NCBI GenBank assembly: GCA_913776195.1
Contig: CAJYMH010000014.1
Location: 62,001-126,000, forward strand
Direction: 5' to 3'
DNA: 64,000 nucleotides
From: an uncultured Caulobacter sp.
Lineage (GTDB): Bacteria; Pseudomonadota; Alphaproteobacteria; Caulobacterales; Caulobacteraceae
Made by a program: the position numbers and the translations under genes. Below are positions 54,323 to 63,539 of the stretch, piece by piece. Each line of letters opens with the position of its first letter. Position 1 is the first letter of the stretch. Below the pieces are notes generated by a model. The model was not told the DNA's origin, did not search any database, and was given only the letters and a program-made list of their open reading frames with translations.

Positions 54323-56362
54323 ATGAAGCTGGCTTGGGAAGCATATCCGCACAGTCGCAAGGCTTTGCTGGCGTCGATCCTCGTCGCGGCCGCTTTTCTC
54401 AATGGTATGACTGCGCTCCACGCCGCTCGTGCCGATGAAGCAGGTGACTCCCTCCTCAGGAGGGCGATTGAAGCGCCGACCCTAAGCTCCCTCTCCGTTT
54501 CGCCGGACGGGCGTTTTGCAGCGCTAAGGCAGGAGAGGGCGCTGATCGCGCAAAATCGCGTCGAAGCCGAATGGGTGCTTTGCAAGCTGCAAAGCAAGGA
54601 CTGTCGCGTGGTCTCCAAGGCGGGCGAGGTTGAGTTCAGCCTTGCGGGCGCCATGCGCGCGGAGATGGTCGTGTGGCGATCGGACTCCGGGGCATTTTTC
54701 TTTCGGCGTCGCGACGGCCAGGGACCCGCTGGGGTTTGGCGATACGATCTTGCCGAGGACCAGGCTGTGCCTTGGTTGGCGACAGCGGGTGACGTGCGTT
54801 CGATGGTGGCCATGGGCGACAAGGTACTGATCGAAGAAGGGCCAAGCCTGGACGCGATCGCCTCGGCCGATAGGGCGCTACGCGAAGACGGGGTGCGTAT
54901 CCAAAGCGGCGTTACCGCGCGCGCTGACCTGATGGCTGGCGGTTTGGTGGATGGCCGCTGGCGTCCTGTTGTCCAGACTCAGTTTGGTCCGCGTGATTTT
55001 CGCTGGATCGCTCCGGGCGAAAGCCAGCAACGTTATGCCGTGTCGCTGATCGATGGTCGCCGCAGCGCGGCAGCCTCGCCGGCTCCCGATACGGCGACGA
55101 CGGCGTCGTCGAAGCTCTGGGGCGATGCAACGATTGAAGAGGCCCCTGCCAGTGACGCCCCGTCAGAACGCCCCCGCCGGCTAGTGGTGCGCCGAGGCGA
55201 TGCTTTGCTGCCATGCCTTGCTGAAGCCTGCCAAGGGGACAAGCTGGTCGTGGACGGCTGGCGGCGCGGCGCGGTCATCTTTCGCAACGTCGACGCTACG
55301 GACGCGGTCCGTCTTTATGCATGGACGCCAGGAGCCAAGCAGCCCCGCATGCTGCGCGACGCAGCCAGCCACCTCTTTAGCGGCGGACGTCTGATCGAGT
55401 CTGGCGGCTGCGCTGTAATTGACTCTGGCGTAATTTGCTTGGCCGAAGATCCGTTGGCCTCCGCGCGGCTGGAGTTGCTCGGCGAGAGCGTCAAGCCCCA
55501 GATCCTCTATAGCCCGCCAGGGGCGGTCGATGGCGACCCGAACATTAGGGTGCGGCGCATCGTTTGGCCCTCTGTCGGCGGCAGGGCGGCGGGCGGAATC
55601 CTTCTCACCCCCGCCGACGCCAAAGGAAGGCTTCCGTTGGTGATCACGTCTTACCGTTGCCGCAACTTCATGGACGGGGCGTTTCATCGCGTCCCCGAAC
55701 TTGCTGGGGCTCGCAACAAGGTTGCAGTGCTCTGCGCGGCGGCTGGGCCGGCGCCTGAGGGCGACAAACGTCCCGCCCCGGCGCACCAGGCCTTCTTGGA
55801 AGACATGAAGGCCGGCGCGGCGTACCTAGTGGCGCAGGGGGTGGCGCAGCCCGACAAGATCGCGATCTCAGGGGTGAGCTTCAGCTCAGAGTCGGTATTG
55901 ATTGGTTTGACACAAGGGGGCGGTTTCGCCGCTGCTGTCGCCGGAGGGCCAACCTATCTGGATGCCCCATTCGCTCCTGGTTACGATCTTCTGGGCAATC
56001 CCTACGCGCGCTGGGCGACCGAACTACGCAACCTGCCGCCGCACGATAAGGATTTCGGGTCCTGGAAGGCGCTGGCGCCTTCCCAACATGCCGCGGCCCT
56101 GTCTGCGCCGCTTTTGATGAACGCTCCCGAAAGCGAGTTTAGGACCGCACTGGCCTTATTCTACGGGGCGACGAATGCGGGCCGGGCATTTGAGCTTTTT
56201 GCCTATCCCGACGAAGCTCATCTGTTCATCGAGCCGGCGCACAGATTCACCAGCGCGGTGCGCGCCTGGGATTGGCTGCTCTTTTGGCTTAACGGAACCG
56301 TCGACCCAAACCCCTCGAAGGCGGCGCAATACGATCGATGGCGTGGCATGCAGGCCAGCTGA
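54323..56362 (+). CDS. Lasso-peptide isopeptidase-like S9 hydrolase (AtxE2 family)
   Basis: A 679-residue exported S9-type hydrolase. A signal anchor or peptide (about 13-36) precedes an N-terminal beta-propeller (about 45-400, SPDGRFAAL) and an alpha/beta-hydrolase domain. The nucleophile is Ser519 in SGVSFSSES. The His is probably His633 in YPDEAHLFIEPAHRF, and the tail ends in VRAWDWLLFWLNG. This C-terminal pattern and the neighbourhood (ECF sigma, FecR, TonB receptor, then this gene) match the isopeptidases that open the macrolactam ring of lasso peptides in Caulobacter and Asticcacaulis. The propeller is thought to admit only threaded peptides. No lasso precursor, B or C gene is in the window, so it may act on peptides made elsewhere. 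An ordinary prolyl-oligopeptidase relative remains possible. Confidence 0.78.
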   Translation: MKLAWEAYPHSRKALLASILVAAAFLNGMTALHAARADEAGDSLLRRAIEAPTLSSLSVSPDGRFAALRQERALIAQNRVEAEWVLCKLQSKDCRVVSKAGEVEFSLAGAMRAEMVVWRSDSGAFFFRRRDGQGPAGVWRYDLAEDQAVPWLATAGDVRSMVAMGDKVLIEEGPSLDAIASADRALREDGVRIQSGVTARADLMAGGLVDGRWRPVVQTQFGPRDFRWIAPGESQQRYAVSLIDGRRSAAASPAPDTATTASSKLWGDATIEEAPASDAPSERPRRLVVRRGDALLPCLAEACQGDKLVVDGWRRGAVIFRNVDATDAVRLYAWTPGAKQPRMLRDAASHLFSGGRLIESGGCAVIDSGVICLAEDPLASARLELLGESVKPQILYSPPGAVDGDPNIRVRRIVWPSVGGRAAGGILLTPADAKGRLPLVITSYRCRNFMDGAFHRVPELAGARNKVAVLCAAAGPAPEGDKRPAPAHQAFLEDMKAGAAYLVAQGVAQPDKIAISGVSFSSESVLIGLTQGGGFAAAVAGGPTYLDAPFAPGYDLLGNPYARWATELRNLPPHDKDFGSWKALAPSQHAAALSAPLLMNAPESEFRTALALFYGATNAGRAFELFAYPDEAHLFIEPAHRFTSAVRAWDWLLFWLNGTVDPNPSKAAQYDRWRGMQAS

Positions 56363-56530
56363 GGTCGAGCCGACCCGAAGGTGGGCCGTTAGTTTGGCCA
56401 ACAACCCCACACGGGTGGGCCCATCCTTCCAATCCAATCTGACAGGAACTTGCCCACAGCTTTTTCCGAGGGCTCTGCTCAAGTTAGCGTGCGGTTTCAA
56501 GGTGAGGGGTTTTCGCGTGCGGGCGTCTAT

Positions 56531-57058
56531 ATGCGCATGACGCCCGCCGCGAAGCCGCCTGCTAACGGTCTTGACGAGGATCTCGTACGTCGCCTTCGCG
56601 CGCCCCTGACGCGGTACTTCGCAACCCGGGCTAAGCGCGGATCCGACCTTGAGGATCTCGTTCAAGAGGTATTCCTCAGATTGGCCCGGCGGGCCGATCA
56701 CGAGCCTGTGGAAGCCGCCGGCGGCTACGTCTTCGCAATCGCCAACAGTGTCTTGGCCGACAGCTTTCGGCGAAACGCCCGTCAGCTGCCGTCTGCGCCA
56801 AACGACGTCGACACAAAGCTTGGCGGCGTTGAGGAGCGTTCGCCCGAGCGCTTCTTGCTTGGACGCGAAGAGCTGTCTGTCATTGAACAGGCGTTGCGAG
56901 AACTGCCCGAGCGCACACGGTTCGCCTTCGCTCTTAACCGGTTCGAGGAGCTGAGCTATCCCGAGATCGCCCGCCGCCTTGGGATTTCGGTGAGCGCGGT
57001 CGAGAAACACATGATGCGAGCCTTGGCTCACCTTGCGCGTCGTAGGAGGGACTCTTGA
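56531..57058 (+). CDS. FecI-type ECF sigma factor (module 2)
   Basis: A 175-residue ECF sigma factor. Region 2 has GSDLEDLVQEVFLRLARRAD and region 4 has LSYPEIARRLGISVSAVEKHMMRALAHL. It is a different, more typical FecI than the module-1 factor. ATG 56531 was chosen, with 56537 an alternative; neither has a clear ribosome site and upstream in-frame starts are unlikely. The stop overlaps the TTG start of fecR. It begins the second signalling module. Confidence 0.9.
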   Translation: MRMTPAAKPPANGLDEDLVRRLRAPLTRYFATRAKRGSDLEDLVQEVFLRLARRADHEPVEAAGGYVFAIANSVLADSFRRNARQLPSAPNDVDTKLGGVEERSPERFLLGREELSVIEQALRELPERTRFAFALNRFEELSYPEIARRLGISVSAVEKHMMRALAHLARRRRDS

Positions 57059-58035
57059 GCATCGGCCGCCAAGTTCCCGACACCTATGACGTCGCCGCCC
57101 GCTGGTTCTTGCGCAGCCGCGGCGCAGGCTGGAGCGCCCGCGACGCGGCCGAGCTGGAGTTTTGGCTCGCCGCGGACCCGCAACATCGCGCCTGCTTTGA
57201 TGACGTGGCGCAGTCCTGGCAGGCCAGCGGCGAGGCGGCGGGCACGCCCGCCGTTGCGGTGATCCGCACCCAGGCGCTTGCTGCGCGCCCGGCGCGGATC
57301 CGCCCGGCGCCCTGGACGCAGATTGCGGCTGCGGCGGCTATCGTCGTCGTCCTGGCAGGCGCGAGCCTTGGCGGCCTGAAGCTGCTGGAGCCTCAGCCCG
57401 AGGTTCAAATCTACAGAACTGGAGTGGGCGAGCGCGCCACGATCGCCTTGGCGGATGGATCGACCGCAACCCTCAACACCGCCAGCGCCTTGGCGGTGGA
57501 ATACACTAAGACGCGACGCGGTCTTCGGCTCGTCAGCGGGGAGGCCTGGTTCGACGTCGCCAAGAACCCGAAGCGTCCCTTCGTCGTCGCCGCGGGCGAT
57601 CATGCCGTGACGGCCACCGGCACGTCTTTCGATGTACGTCTCGACGCTGATCGCCTGCGCGTGGCGGTCACTGAAGGGCGCGTGCTGGTTGCGAGCGACG
57701 AGGATCGATCGACTTTGGCCGCCGTGTCGGCGGGCCAGCGCGCGGAGGTGCGCGGCCGTGAGGTCTTGATGGCGCAGGCCGGGCCGATCAGCGGGGACTG
57801 GCGACGCGGCCAACTGCGCTTCGACTCCGCTAGCCTCGGCGAGGCGACAATCGAGATGAACCGATACCGCAAGGTTCCGATCATCGTCGATCCAGCCGCC
57901 GCCAACCTGCGCGTCAGCGGCGTCTTCATGGCCGGGGAGAACTCCAGTTTCGCCGAGGCGCTTCCCTTGAGCCATCCGGTCCTGGTGACCAGCACGCCCG
58001 AGGCGATCCGCATCACGCGTAAGCCGGGCAAATAA
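57055..58035 (+). CDS. FecR-family anti-sigma factor (module 2)
   Basis: A 326-residue anti-sigma factor with the DUF4880 domain (AARWFLRSRGAGWSARDAAELEFWLAADPQHRACFDDV), a membrane helix at about 85-107 and a FecR domain (ALADGSTATLNTASALAVEYT, SGEAWFDVAKNPKRPFVVAAG). The start is a TTG at 57055 overlapping the sigma stop (TTGA), strongly supported by TAGGAGG five bases upstream. It controls the sigma factor in response to the STN receptor downstream. Confidence 0.93.
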   Translation: MSIGRQVPDTYDVAARWFLRSRGAGWSARDAAELEFWLAADPQHRACFDDVAQSWQASGEAAGTPAVAVIRTQALAARPARIRPAPWTQIAAAAAIVVVLAGASLGGLKLLEPQPEVQIYRTGVGERATIALADGSTATLNTASALAVEYTKTRRGLRLVSGEAWFDVAKNPKRPFVVAAGDHAVTATGTSFDVRLDADRLRVAVTEGRVLVASDEDRSTLAAVSAGQRAEVRGREVLMAQAGPISGDWRRGQLRFDSASLGEATIEMNRYRKVPIIVDPAAANLRVSGVFMAGENSSFAEALPLSHPVLVTSTPEAIRITRKPGK

Positions 58036-58108
58036 ATCTTCATCGGCAGGTGAGGGGGCAAGACGGCCCAGCGTCCTTCACAAGATTGACATCTTTGGGG
58101 GAAGAACG

Positions 58109-61100
58109 ATGGCGATTGGTATCCGGGCCCTGGCCCTGGCGAGCACGGCGGCGATTGCGGTCTATGGGGCCCCAGCATGGGCTCAATCGAGCTTCGATAT
58201 TCCGGCGCAAGGCTTGGGCGCCGCGCTCAACCAATTCGCCGTTCAAGCGGGCCGAGAGGTCGTCTTCGATCCGGCTGTTGTCGCTGGCAAGTCGGCGCCG
58301 GCGGTGAAGGGGCAGTACGATCCTGCTGTCGCCCTTGATCAATTGCTGCGCGGTTCGGGGCTGCGGGCTCAAACCGCCGGGCGAGCCCTCGTGATCTCCG
58401 CTGCGCCCCGCCGCGTCTCCACCAATCCCGCGCTCGCAGCCGCCGCCCCGGCGGCGGTTCCTGAGCCGGAGGCCGTCGAGGCCGCGGTCGAGGAGATCGT
58501 CGTGGTCGGCAGCAAGATCGCGGGCGTCGACGTAACCGGCTCGCTGCCCTTGTCAGTGCTCGACCAAGAGCAGTTGCAGGCGCAAGGACCCGGCAGCACA
58601 GGCGAGCTGATCGGCCGCCTTCCGCAAAGCGGCGCCCAGGCCTTCAACAGCGGGGTTCAAGGTCCCAACAACGCGCGCGGAGATGTCGCCTCGGCGAACC
58701 TGCGCGGTCTTGGCTCGGGCAACACCCTGGTTCTGCTTGACGGTCGGCGCATGGTTTTGCACCCCACTAGCCAGCAGGAGGGCGGCACCGTCCCGGTGCA
58801 GATCGTCAATCTCAACGCCATCCCATCCTCAGCGCTGCGCCGCGTCGAGGTTCTGCGGGACGGCGCCAGCGCCATCTATGGTTCGGACGCCACCGCCGGC
58901 GTGCTGAACTTCGTGGTCGACCGCACCTTCGACGGCGCCCAGGTGACCGCTCGCTATGGCGGCTCTGAAGGCACGAACCTTGAAGAGCATAACCTGTCCT
59001 TCAAGCTAGGCCGCGCCTTCAACCAGGGCCGCACTCACGTGGCCCTCTTTGGCGAGATCGCCCACAACTCCTCCATGCCGGGCGCCGACCGCGACTACGC
59101 CGCGACCGACGACCTCAGCAGCCGAGTGGACGCTCAATACGCCGGCTTCTTCAACCGGACCCAAAGCCAGTCGCCCTGGGCCACGGCGCGGGTCGGCACG
59201 GCGATCACCGGACTTGGCGCGTCCTTCACCACCTTCTTCATCCAGCCTTGCGACTTCACCGGATCGCGCGCCCAGACCCAGACCCCCGGCGTCTGCATCA
59301 ATGGCGGCTCCTCGACCCTGCCGTCGAGCCTTCGCACCGACGAAGGCCCGGTGCGCACCATGATCCCACGCACGACGCGCGGCAGCGTCATGGGCGTCTT
59401 TGAGCATGAGGTCAGCGACAAGATCACCGCCTTTGGCGATCTGCTGTACTACCAGGCTAGCGCCCATGCGAACCGCGGCGGCAGCACGCTTTTGTCCGAT
59501 GCGCCGATGGTGGTCTCGCGCAACAACCCATTCAACCCCTTCGGCGGCGGGGCAGGGCGTCTCGCCAGCTACACAGGGCCCGCTCAAGACGTCACCCTGG
59601 TGGGCTACAATGTCCTCGACGTCGGCGACCGCAACTTCGACGTGGACAATCGCCAGTATCGCGCGGTGGCGGGTCTTCGAGGGCGCGCAGGCGACTGGCG
59701 GTGGGAGACGTCCGGTGTTTTCAGCCGCGCGCGCACGACCGACACCGAGCATAATCGCGTCAGCAACACCGCCTTGCAGGCGGCGCTCTCCAGCTCTGAC
59801 CCTGCCACGGCCTATAATCCCTTCAACGGCGGGGACCTCGGCAGCCTTCGGTTCGGGGATGCGACCTCAAATCCGTCCAGCGTCACCGATCGGCTTCGCA
59901 TCGACGTGACCCGCCGAAGCGTCACCAAGCTCGGCGTACTGAGCGCCGAAATCTCCAATCCCGCAGCCTTGACCCTGGCCGACCGGGACATCGGTCTGGC
60001 CGCGGGCCTAGAGTGGCGATACGAGAGCTATGACGACTTTCGTGATCCGCGCGTCAACGGCACGATCAACTATGTGACGCCGACCGGAGCCAGGACCAGC
60101 GACGTCGTCGGCACTAGCCCGACCCTTGACACCCACGGCGACCGCAATGTGCTGTCGGCCTATGCCGAGCTTCGCAGCCTCCTGGTGCGCCCTGAGGACG
60201 GCGTGCCCCTGATGCAGAGCTTTGAGGTCCAGGGGGCGGCGCGCATTGAGCGCTATTCGGACACCAAGGACGAGGTGCTGAAGCCCAAGATCGCCGCCAG
60301 TTGGGGCGTCAACGACATCGTCAAGCTGCGCGCCTCCTACTCCGAAGCTTTCCGCGCGCCGAACCTTGAGCAGATCAACGCCGCCGCCGCCGTCCGTGTG
60401 CAGCAAAACCAAACCGATCTTTATCGCTGCGCCGTCGCCCAAGGAGCGACCAGCATCGCGGCCATCAACCGCACCGCCTGCGCCACCTTCCGCAACGACG
60501 TCTCAGAAGCGCGCTCGGGCAATGACCGCCTGAAGGCCGAAGACAGCAAGACTGTCAGTGCGGGCGTCGTCCTTACGCCGCTGCCTAACCTGGTGCTGAC
60601 CATGGATTGGTGGCGCATCAAACAGACGGGGTTGGTCGGCGTCCTCTCAACGCAAGATCAGATCAACCTCGATGCAGTCTCGCGCCTCAGCGGCGGCCAG
60701 GGCAATCCTCTGGTGACGCGCAATGCCGCCAACGTGGTCACCAATGTCCAGGCGATCTTCCAGAACCTCAACGCCCGGACCGTGGAGGCCACCGACTTTG
60801 GCGCCAGCTACACCATTCCGACCGAGCGCTTTGGCGATTTTCGCCTGAACGCCGATGTGTCGGTGTTCGGCAAGTTCTACCAGTCGCCTTCGCCCGAAGC
60901 GCAGGCCCTGGTGGCCGCGGGCTTGTCGACGGCCGCGGGCGGCTCGCAAGTGGGCCTCAACGGCAATCCACGCACGCGCGTTTCGGCCACGGTGATCTGG
61001 AACCAAGGACCATGGCAGGTGACCGGCAGCGGCGTGCGCATCGCCGGCATCTATGACACTTCGGCCCTCAACTTCCCCGTCTCTTCTTGGACCACCTTCA

Positions 61101-61279
61101 ACAGCTCGGTCCGCTACACGGCCGAGGAGGGGGCGTTTGAGGGGGTGTCGGCGCGGCTTGGCGTCAACAACATCGCCGACAAGGATCCGCCGCTCGCCAA
61201 CCAGTTGTTCGGCTTCTACACCAGCCTCTACAACCCGCGCGGCCGCTTCTGGTATCTCGAAGTCTCCAAGTCGTTCTGA
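58109..61279 (+). CDS. TonB-dependent signal-transducing receptor with STN domain (module 2)
   Basis: A 1056-residue outer-membrane receptor. After a signal peptide (1-25) comes an STN domain (about 28-98, FDIPAQGLGAALNQFAVQAGRE), a Pro/Ala linker with VEEIVVVGSKI, the plug (LRGLGSGNTLVLLDGRRMV, DATAGVLNFVVDRTF) and the barrel ending WYLEVSKSF. It is of the large oligopeptide-type TonB receptors. It lies 73 bases after fecR and two bases before a GGT-like hydrolase, so ligand uptake and cleavage should be linked. Confidence 0.94.
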   Translation: MAIGIRALALASTAAIAVYGAPAWAQSSFDIPAQGLGAALNQFAVQAGREVVFDPAVVAGKSAPAVKGQYDPAVALDQLLRGSGLRAQTAGRALVISAAPRRVSTNPALAAAAPAAVPEPEAVEAAVEEIVVVGSKIAGVDVTGSLPLSVLDQEQLQAQGPGSTGELIGRLPQSGAQAFNSGVQGPNNARGDVASANLRGLGSGNTLVLLDGRRMVLHPTSQQEGGTVPVQIVNLNAIPSSALRRVEVLRDGASAIYGSDATAGVLNFVVDRTFDGAQVTARYGGSEGTNLEEHNLSFKLGRAFNQGRTHVALFGEIAHNSSMPGADRDYAATDDLSSRVDAQYAGFFNRTQSQSPWATARVGTAITGLGASFTTFFIQPCDFTGSRAQTQTPGVCINGGSSTLPSSLRTDEGPVRTMIPRTTRGSVMGVFEHEVSDKITAFGDLLYYQASAHANRGGSTLLSDAPMVVSRNNPFNPFGGGAGRLASYTGPAQDVTLVGYNVLDVGDRNFDVDNRQYRAVAGLRGRAGDWRWETSGVFSRARTTDTEHNRVSNTALQAALSSSDPATAYNPFNGGDLGSLRFGDATSNPSSVTDRLRIDVTRRSVTKLGVLSAEISNPAALTLADRDIGLAAGLEWRYESYDDFRDPRVNGTINYVTPTGARTSDVVGTSPTLDTHGDRNVLSAYAELRSLLVRPEDGVPLMQSFEVQGAARIERYSDTKDEVLKPKIAASWGVNDIVKLRASYSEAFRAPNLEQINAAAAVRVQQNQTDLYRCAVAQGATSIAAINRTACATFRNDVSEARSGNDRLKAEDSKTVSAGVVLTPLPNLVLTMDWWRIKQTGLVGVLSTQDQINLDAVSRLSGGQGNPLVTRNAANVVTNVQAIFQNLNARTVEATDFGASYTIPTERFGDFRLNADVSVFGKFYQSPSPEAQALVAAGLSTAAGGSQVGLNGNPRTRVSATVIWNQGPWQVTGSGVRIAGIYDTSALNFPVSSWTTFNSSVRYTAEEGAFEGVSARLGVNNIADKDPPLANQLFGFYTSLYNPRGRFWYLEVSKSF

Positions 61280-61281
61280 TC

Positions 61282-63000
61282 ATGGCGCGCAAGCTGTTGA
61301 AAGGTCTGGCGGGCGCCGCGGCGCTCGCCCTGGCGCTTGCCGGCGCGGCTTGGGCCGCGCCGGCCAAGCCGGCGCCGAAGTTCGACTACATCCTAGATTA
61401 TGACGCGATCAATCACCCGGTGATCGGCCGGCGGGGGATGGTGGTCAGCCAAAACGCGGTCGCCTCGCAGGTCGGCGCTGGGATCTTGTCGCGCGGCGGA
61501 AATGCGATCGACGCCGCCGTCGCTACGGGTCTGGCGCTTTCAGTCACCTTACCTCAAGCCGGCAACCTGGGGGGCGGCGGCTTTGCGCTGATCTACATCG
61601 CTCGAGAGAACCGCACCTTAGCCCTGGATTACTATCCTCAGGCGCCCCTCGCGACGACCCGCGACCTCTTGCGCAGCGACGACGGCAAGCTCGATCTCGC
61701 CAAGCGCTATTCCTATCTGGCTGTGGGCGTGCCTGGCACGCCGCTTGGCCTGGAGGCGATGCACAAGCGCTATGGCAAGCTGCCTTGGAAGACGGTGGCG
61801 CAGCCGGCGGTCGATCTGGCCGAAAAGGGCATCATCGTCACCGACGAATTTGTCTACGGGCTGAATCTTCAGCGCGAGGGGATGCTCCTCGACGCGCCGA
61901 CCGCCAAGAGCCTCTTCAAGAGCGACGGCGAAAGCTACCAACCCAACGAGACCATCCGGCAACGCGATTTGGCCTGGTCGCTGCGGCAGGTTCGCGACCA
62001 TGGCGCGGACGCATTTTACCGCGGGGCCCTGGGCCGCCGCGTGATCGCCGGCGTTCAAGGCCGGGGCGGAGTGCTGAGCCTGGCGGACTTAGAGGCCTAT
62101 CGCGTGCGTTGGTCCGACCCAGTGACCTGCGACTATCGTGGCGTCCAGGTAGCCTATGCGCCGCCGCCGTCAGCAGGCGTCCTTTTGTGCGGCCTGATGA
62201 ACATTCTCGAGCGCTTCCCCATGGCGCAATACGGCCAAAATAGCGTTCAGAGCCTGCACCTGACCGCCGAGGCGATGAAGCTTGTCTTCGCCGACCGAGC
62301 AAAGTTCATGGGCGGCTATCCTCAGTACACGCCCCCGGCGGCCGGACTGACGAGCAAGGCATACGCGGCTGAAAGAGCGCGATTGATCGATCCAGCTCGG
62401 GCCATGTCGGCTCAGGCTATGCCGGGCGACCCGCTGCTCTTCGAGAGCCGGGACACCACCCACTATTCGGTCGCCGACGCCGAGGGCAATGTGGTCACCA
62501 ACACCTACACCCTGGGCTCATCATACGGCGCGCATGTCATGGCGCCGGGGACCGGCTTCTTCCTCAATGACGCCATGGCTAATTTCAATTGGAGCAATGA
62601 TGATCCGGCCAACTTGCCCGAGCCTGGCAAGCGGGTGATCACCACCATCACCCCGGTGATCGCCTTCAAGCAAGGCAAGCCCTGGCTGGCCGCAGGCTCG
62701 CCCGGCGGAACGCGGATCATCTCGGCTATGGCGCAGCTCTTGATGAACCTTATCGACCACGGCCTCAACGTGGCGGAAGCGACAGCGCGGCCGCGTATTT
62801 TCCAGGCGGCTAGCGACACGCCGGTGGAATTTGAGCCGGGATTCACATCCGACGTCATGAAGCTGCTTGAGGCGAGGGGGCACAAGTCGCGCTCGTCACT
62901 GACCATGGGATCAACCCAGTCGATCACGATCGAAGACGGGGTGTTCTACGGCGGGTCAGATCCGCGTCGGCCGGGCGGGGGCGCCATCGCCGTCGATTGA
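61282..63000 (+). CDS. Gamma-glutamyltransferase-fold hydrolase (module 2)
   Basis: A 572-residue, full-length GGT-family proenzyme with a signal peptide (about 1-26). The self-cleavage and nucleophile site is intact, Thr392 in SRDTTHYSV, as are GGGGFALIY and GSPGGTRII. The residues that hold the glutamyl part in the E. coli enzyme are changed. Arg114 is replaced by Tyr118 (LDYYPQAP), Asp433 by Ala433 (MANF), and Ser462-Ser463 by Thr454-Thr455. It is therefore likely an amidase for another acyl or peptide substrate. It lies two bases after the receptor gene. It differs from the partial GGT at the left edge. Confidence 0.9.
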   Translation: MARKLLKGLAGAAALALALAGAAWAAPAKPAPKFDYILDYDAINHPVIGRRGMVVSQNAVASQVGAGILSRGGNAIDAAVATGLALSVTLPQAGNLGGGGFALIYIARENRTLALDYYPQAPLATTRDLLRSDDGKLDLAKRYSYLAVGVPGTPLGLEAMHKRYGKLPWKTVAQPAVDLAEKGIIVTDEFVYGLNLQREGMLLDAPTAKSLFKSDGESYQPNETIRQRDLAWSLRQVRDHGADAFYRGALGRRVIAGVQGRGGVLSLADLEAYRVRWSDPVTCDYRGVQVAYAPPPSAGVLLCGLMNILERFPMAQYGQNSVQSLHLTAEAMKLVFADRAKFMGGYPQYTPPAAGLTSKAYAAERARLIDPARAMSAQAMPGDPLLFESRDTTHYSVADAEGNVVTNTYTLGSSYGAHVMAPGTGFFLNDAMANFNWSNDDPANLPEPGKRVITTITPVIAFKQGKPWLAAGSPGGTRIISAMAQLLMNLIDHGLNVAEATARPRIFQAASDTPVEFEPGFTSDVMKLLEARGHKSRSSLTMGSTQSITIEDGVFYGGSDPRRPGGGAIAVD

Positions 63001-63079
63001 GGCTGGCGGCGGGCGCCGGCAGTGTCATGCCGCATGCGCCACGCTGACGATCTGTGAGCAGGCGACAGGGCGCTTTTGG

Positions 63080-63166
63080 GCTGTAGCGTCCGACGATGAT
63101 GTTCGGATGCCGAACCTGCTGGTCCAGCGGGATGCCCTTGAAGGGGCTTTCGAAGAAGTTGGTCAC
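63080..63166 (-). pseudogene. Remnant of a CatB-like (xenobiotic) acetyltransferase, N-terminus only
   Basis: On the minus strand, codons from the GTG at 63166 read VTNFFESPFKGIPL then DQQVRHPNIIVGRYS. This matches the conserved N-terminus of the CatB/XAT left-handed beta-helix acetyltransferases, which have FESPFxGxxLxxQVxxPNIxVGRYSYYSG. After VGRYS the similarity stops and the frame runs into unrelated sequence (PKAPCRLLTD). The rest of the roughly 200-residue enzyme is absent. It is a broken gene, probably left by a deletion or rearrangement near the end of the GGT gene. Confidence 0.65.
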
Positions 63167-63539
63167 AGTTGTCCACCGCATCGAGGCGGTCGCTCAAAGC
63201 GCCGCCGTGCATAAGAGATACGGGCGCGCGAACGGGTCCGGCGGCGCCCGGTGAAATGTCCCTCGCATTAGAAGCGCGGGGACCCCATGCAGGTGGTACG
63301 GTGGCTCTTAACCATGGCCGACAGCTTATGTCGCGGATAGTGGAAGCTCAAGTTGGCGCATGAAACTCAAATCGAGTCCGAGCGATCATCTGTCAGCAGC
63401 TTTCCGCAACCGTCGCATGCCTCGAGCATGATTTGTGATGGCGCGTTTCCCACCAAGAACTAACCTAAGCGAGCTCTTTGCGGACATTCGAAATGTCAGA
63501 CATCTACGTCAGCAATTGAGGCAAAAGCGGTCTGGGCGG
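63167..63539. other. Intergenic stretch near the right edge
   Basis: No recognised gene. A 35-codon plus-strand frame from ATG 63256 has no family match, and its sequence does not fit a lasso precursor. Composition is mixed and lower in GC after 63340. Confidence 0.4.

Noticed and set aside
63256..63363. A 35-codon frame considered as a lasso-peptide precursor
   Set aside because: It has no Thr-x-Gly leader/core junction with an acidic residue at core position 7-9, and it lies downstream of the GGT gene rather than near the isopeptidase.
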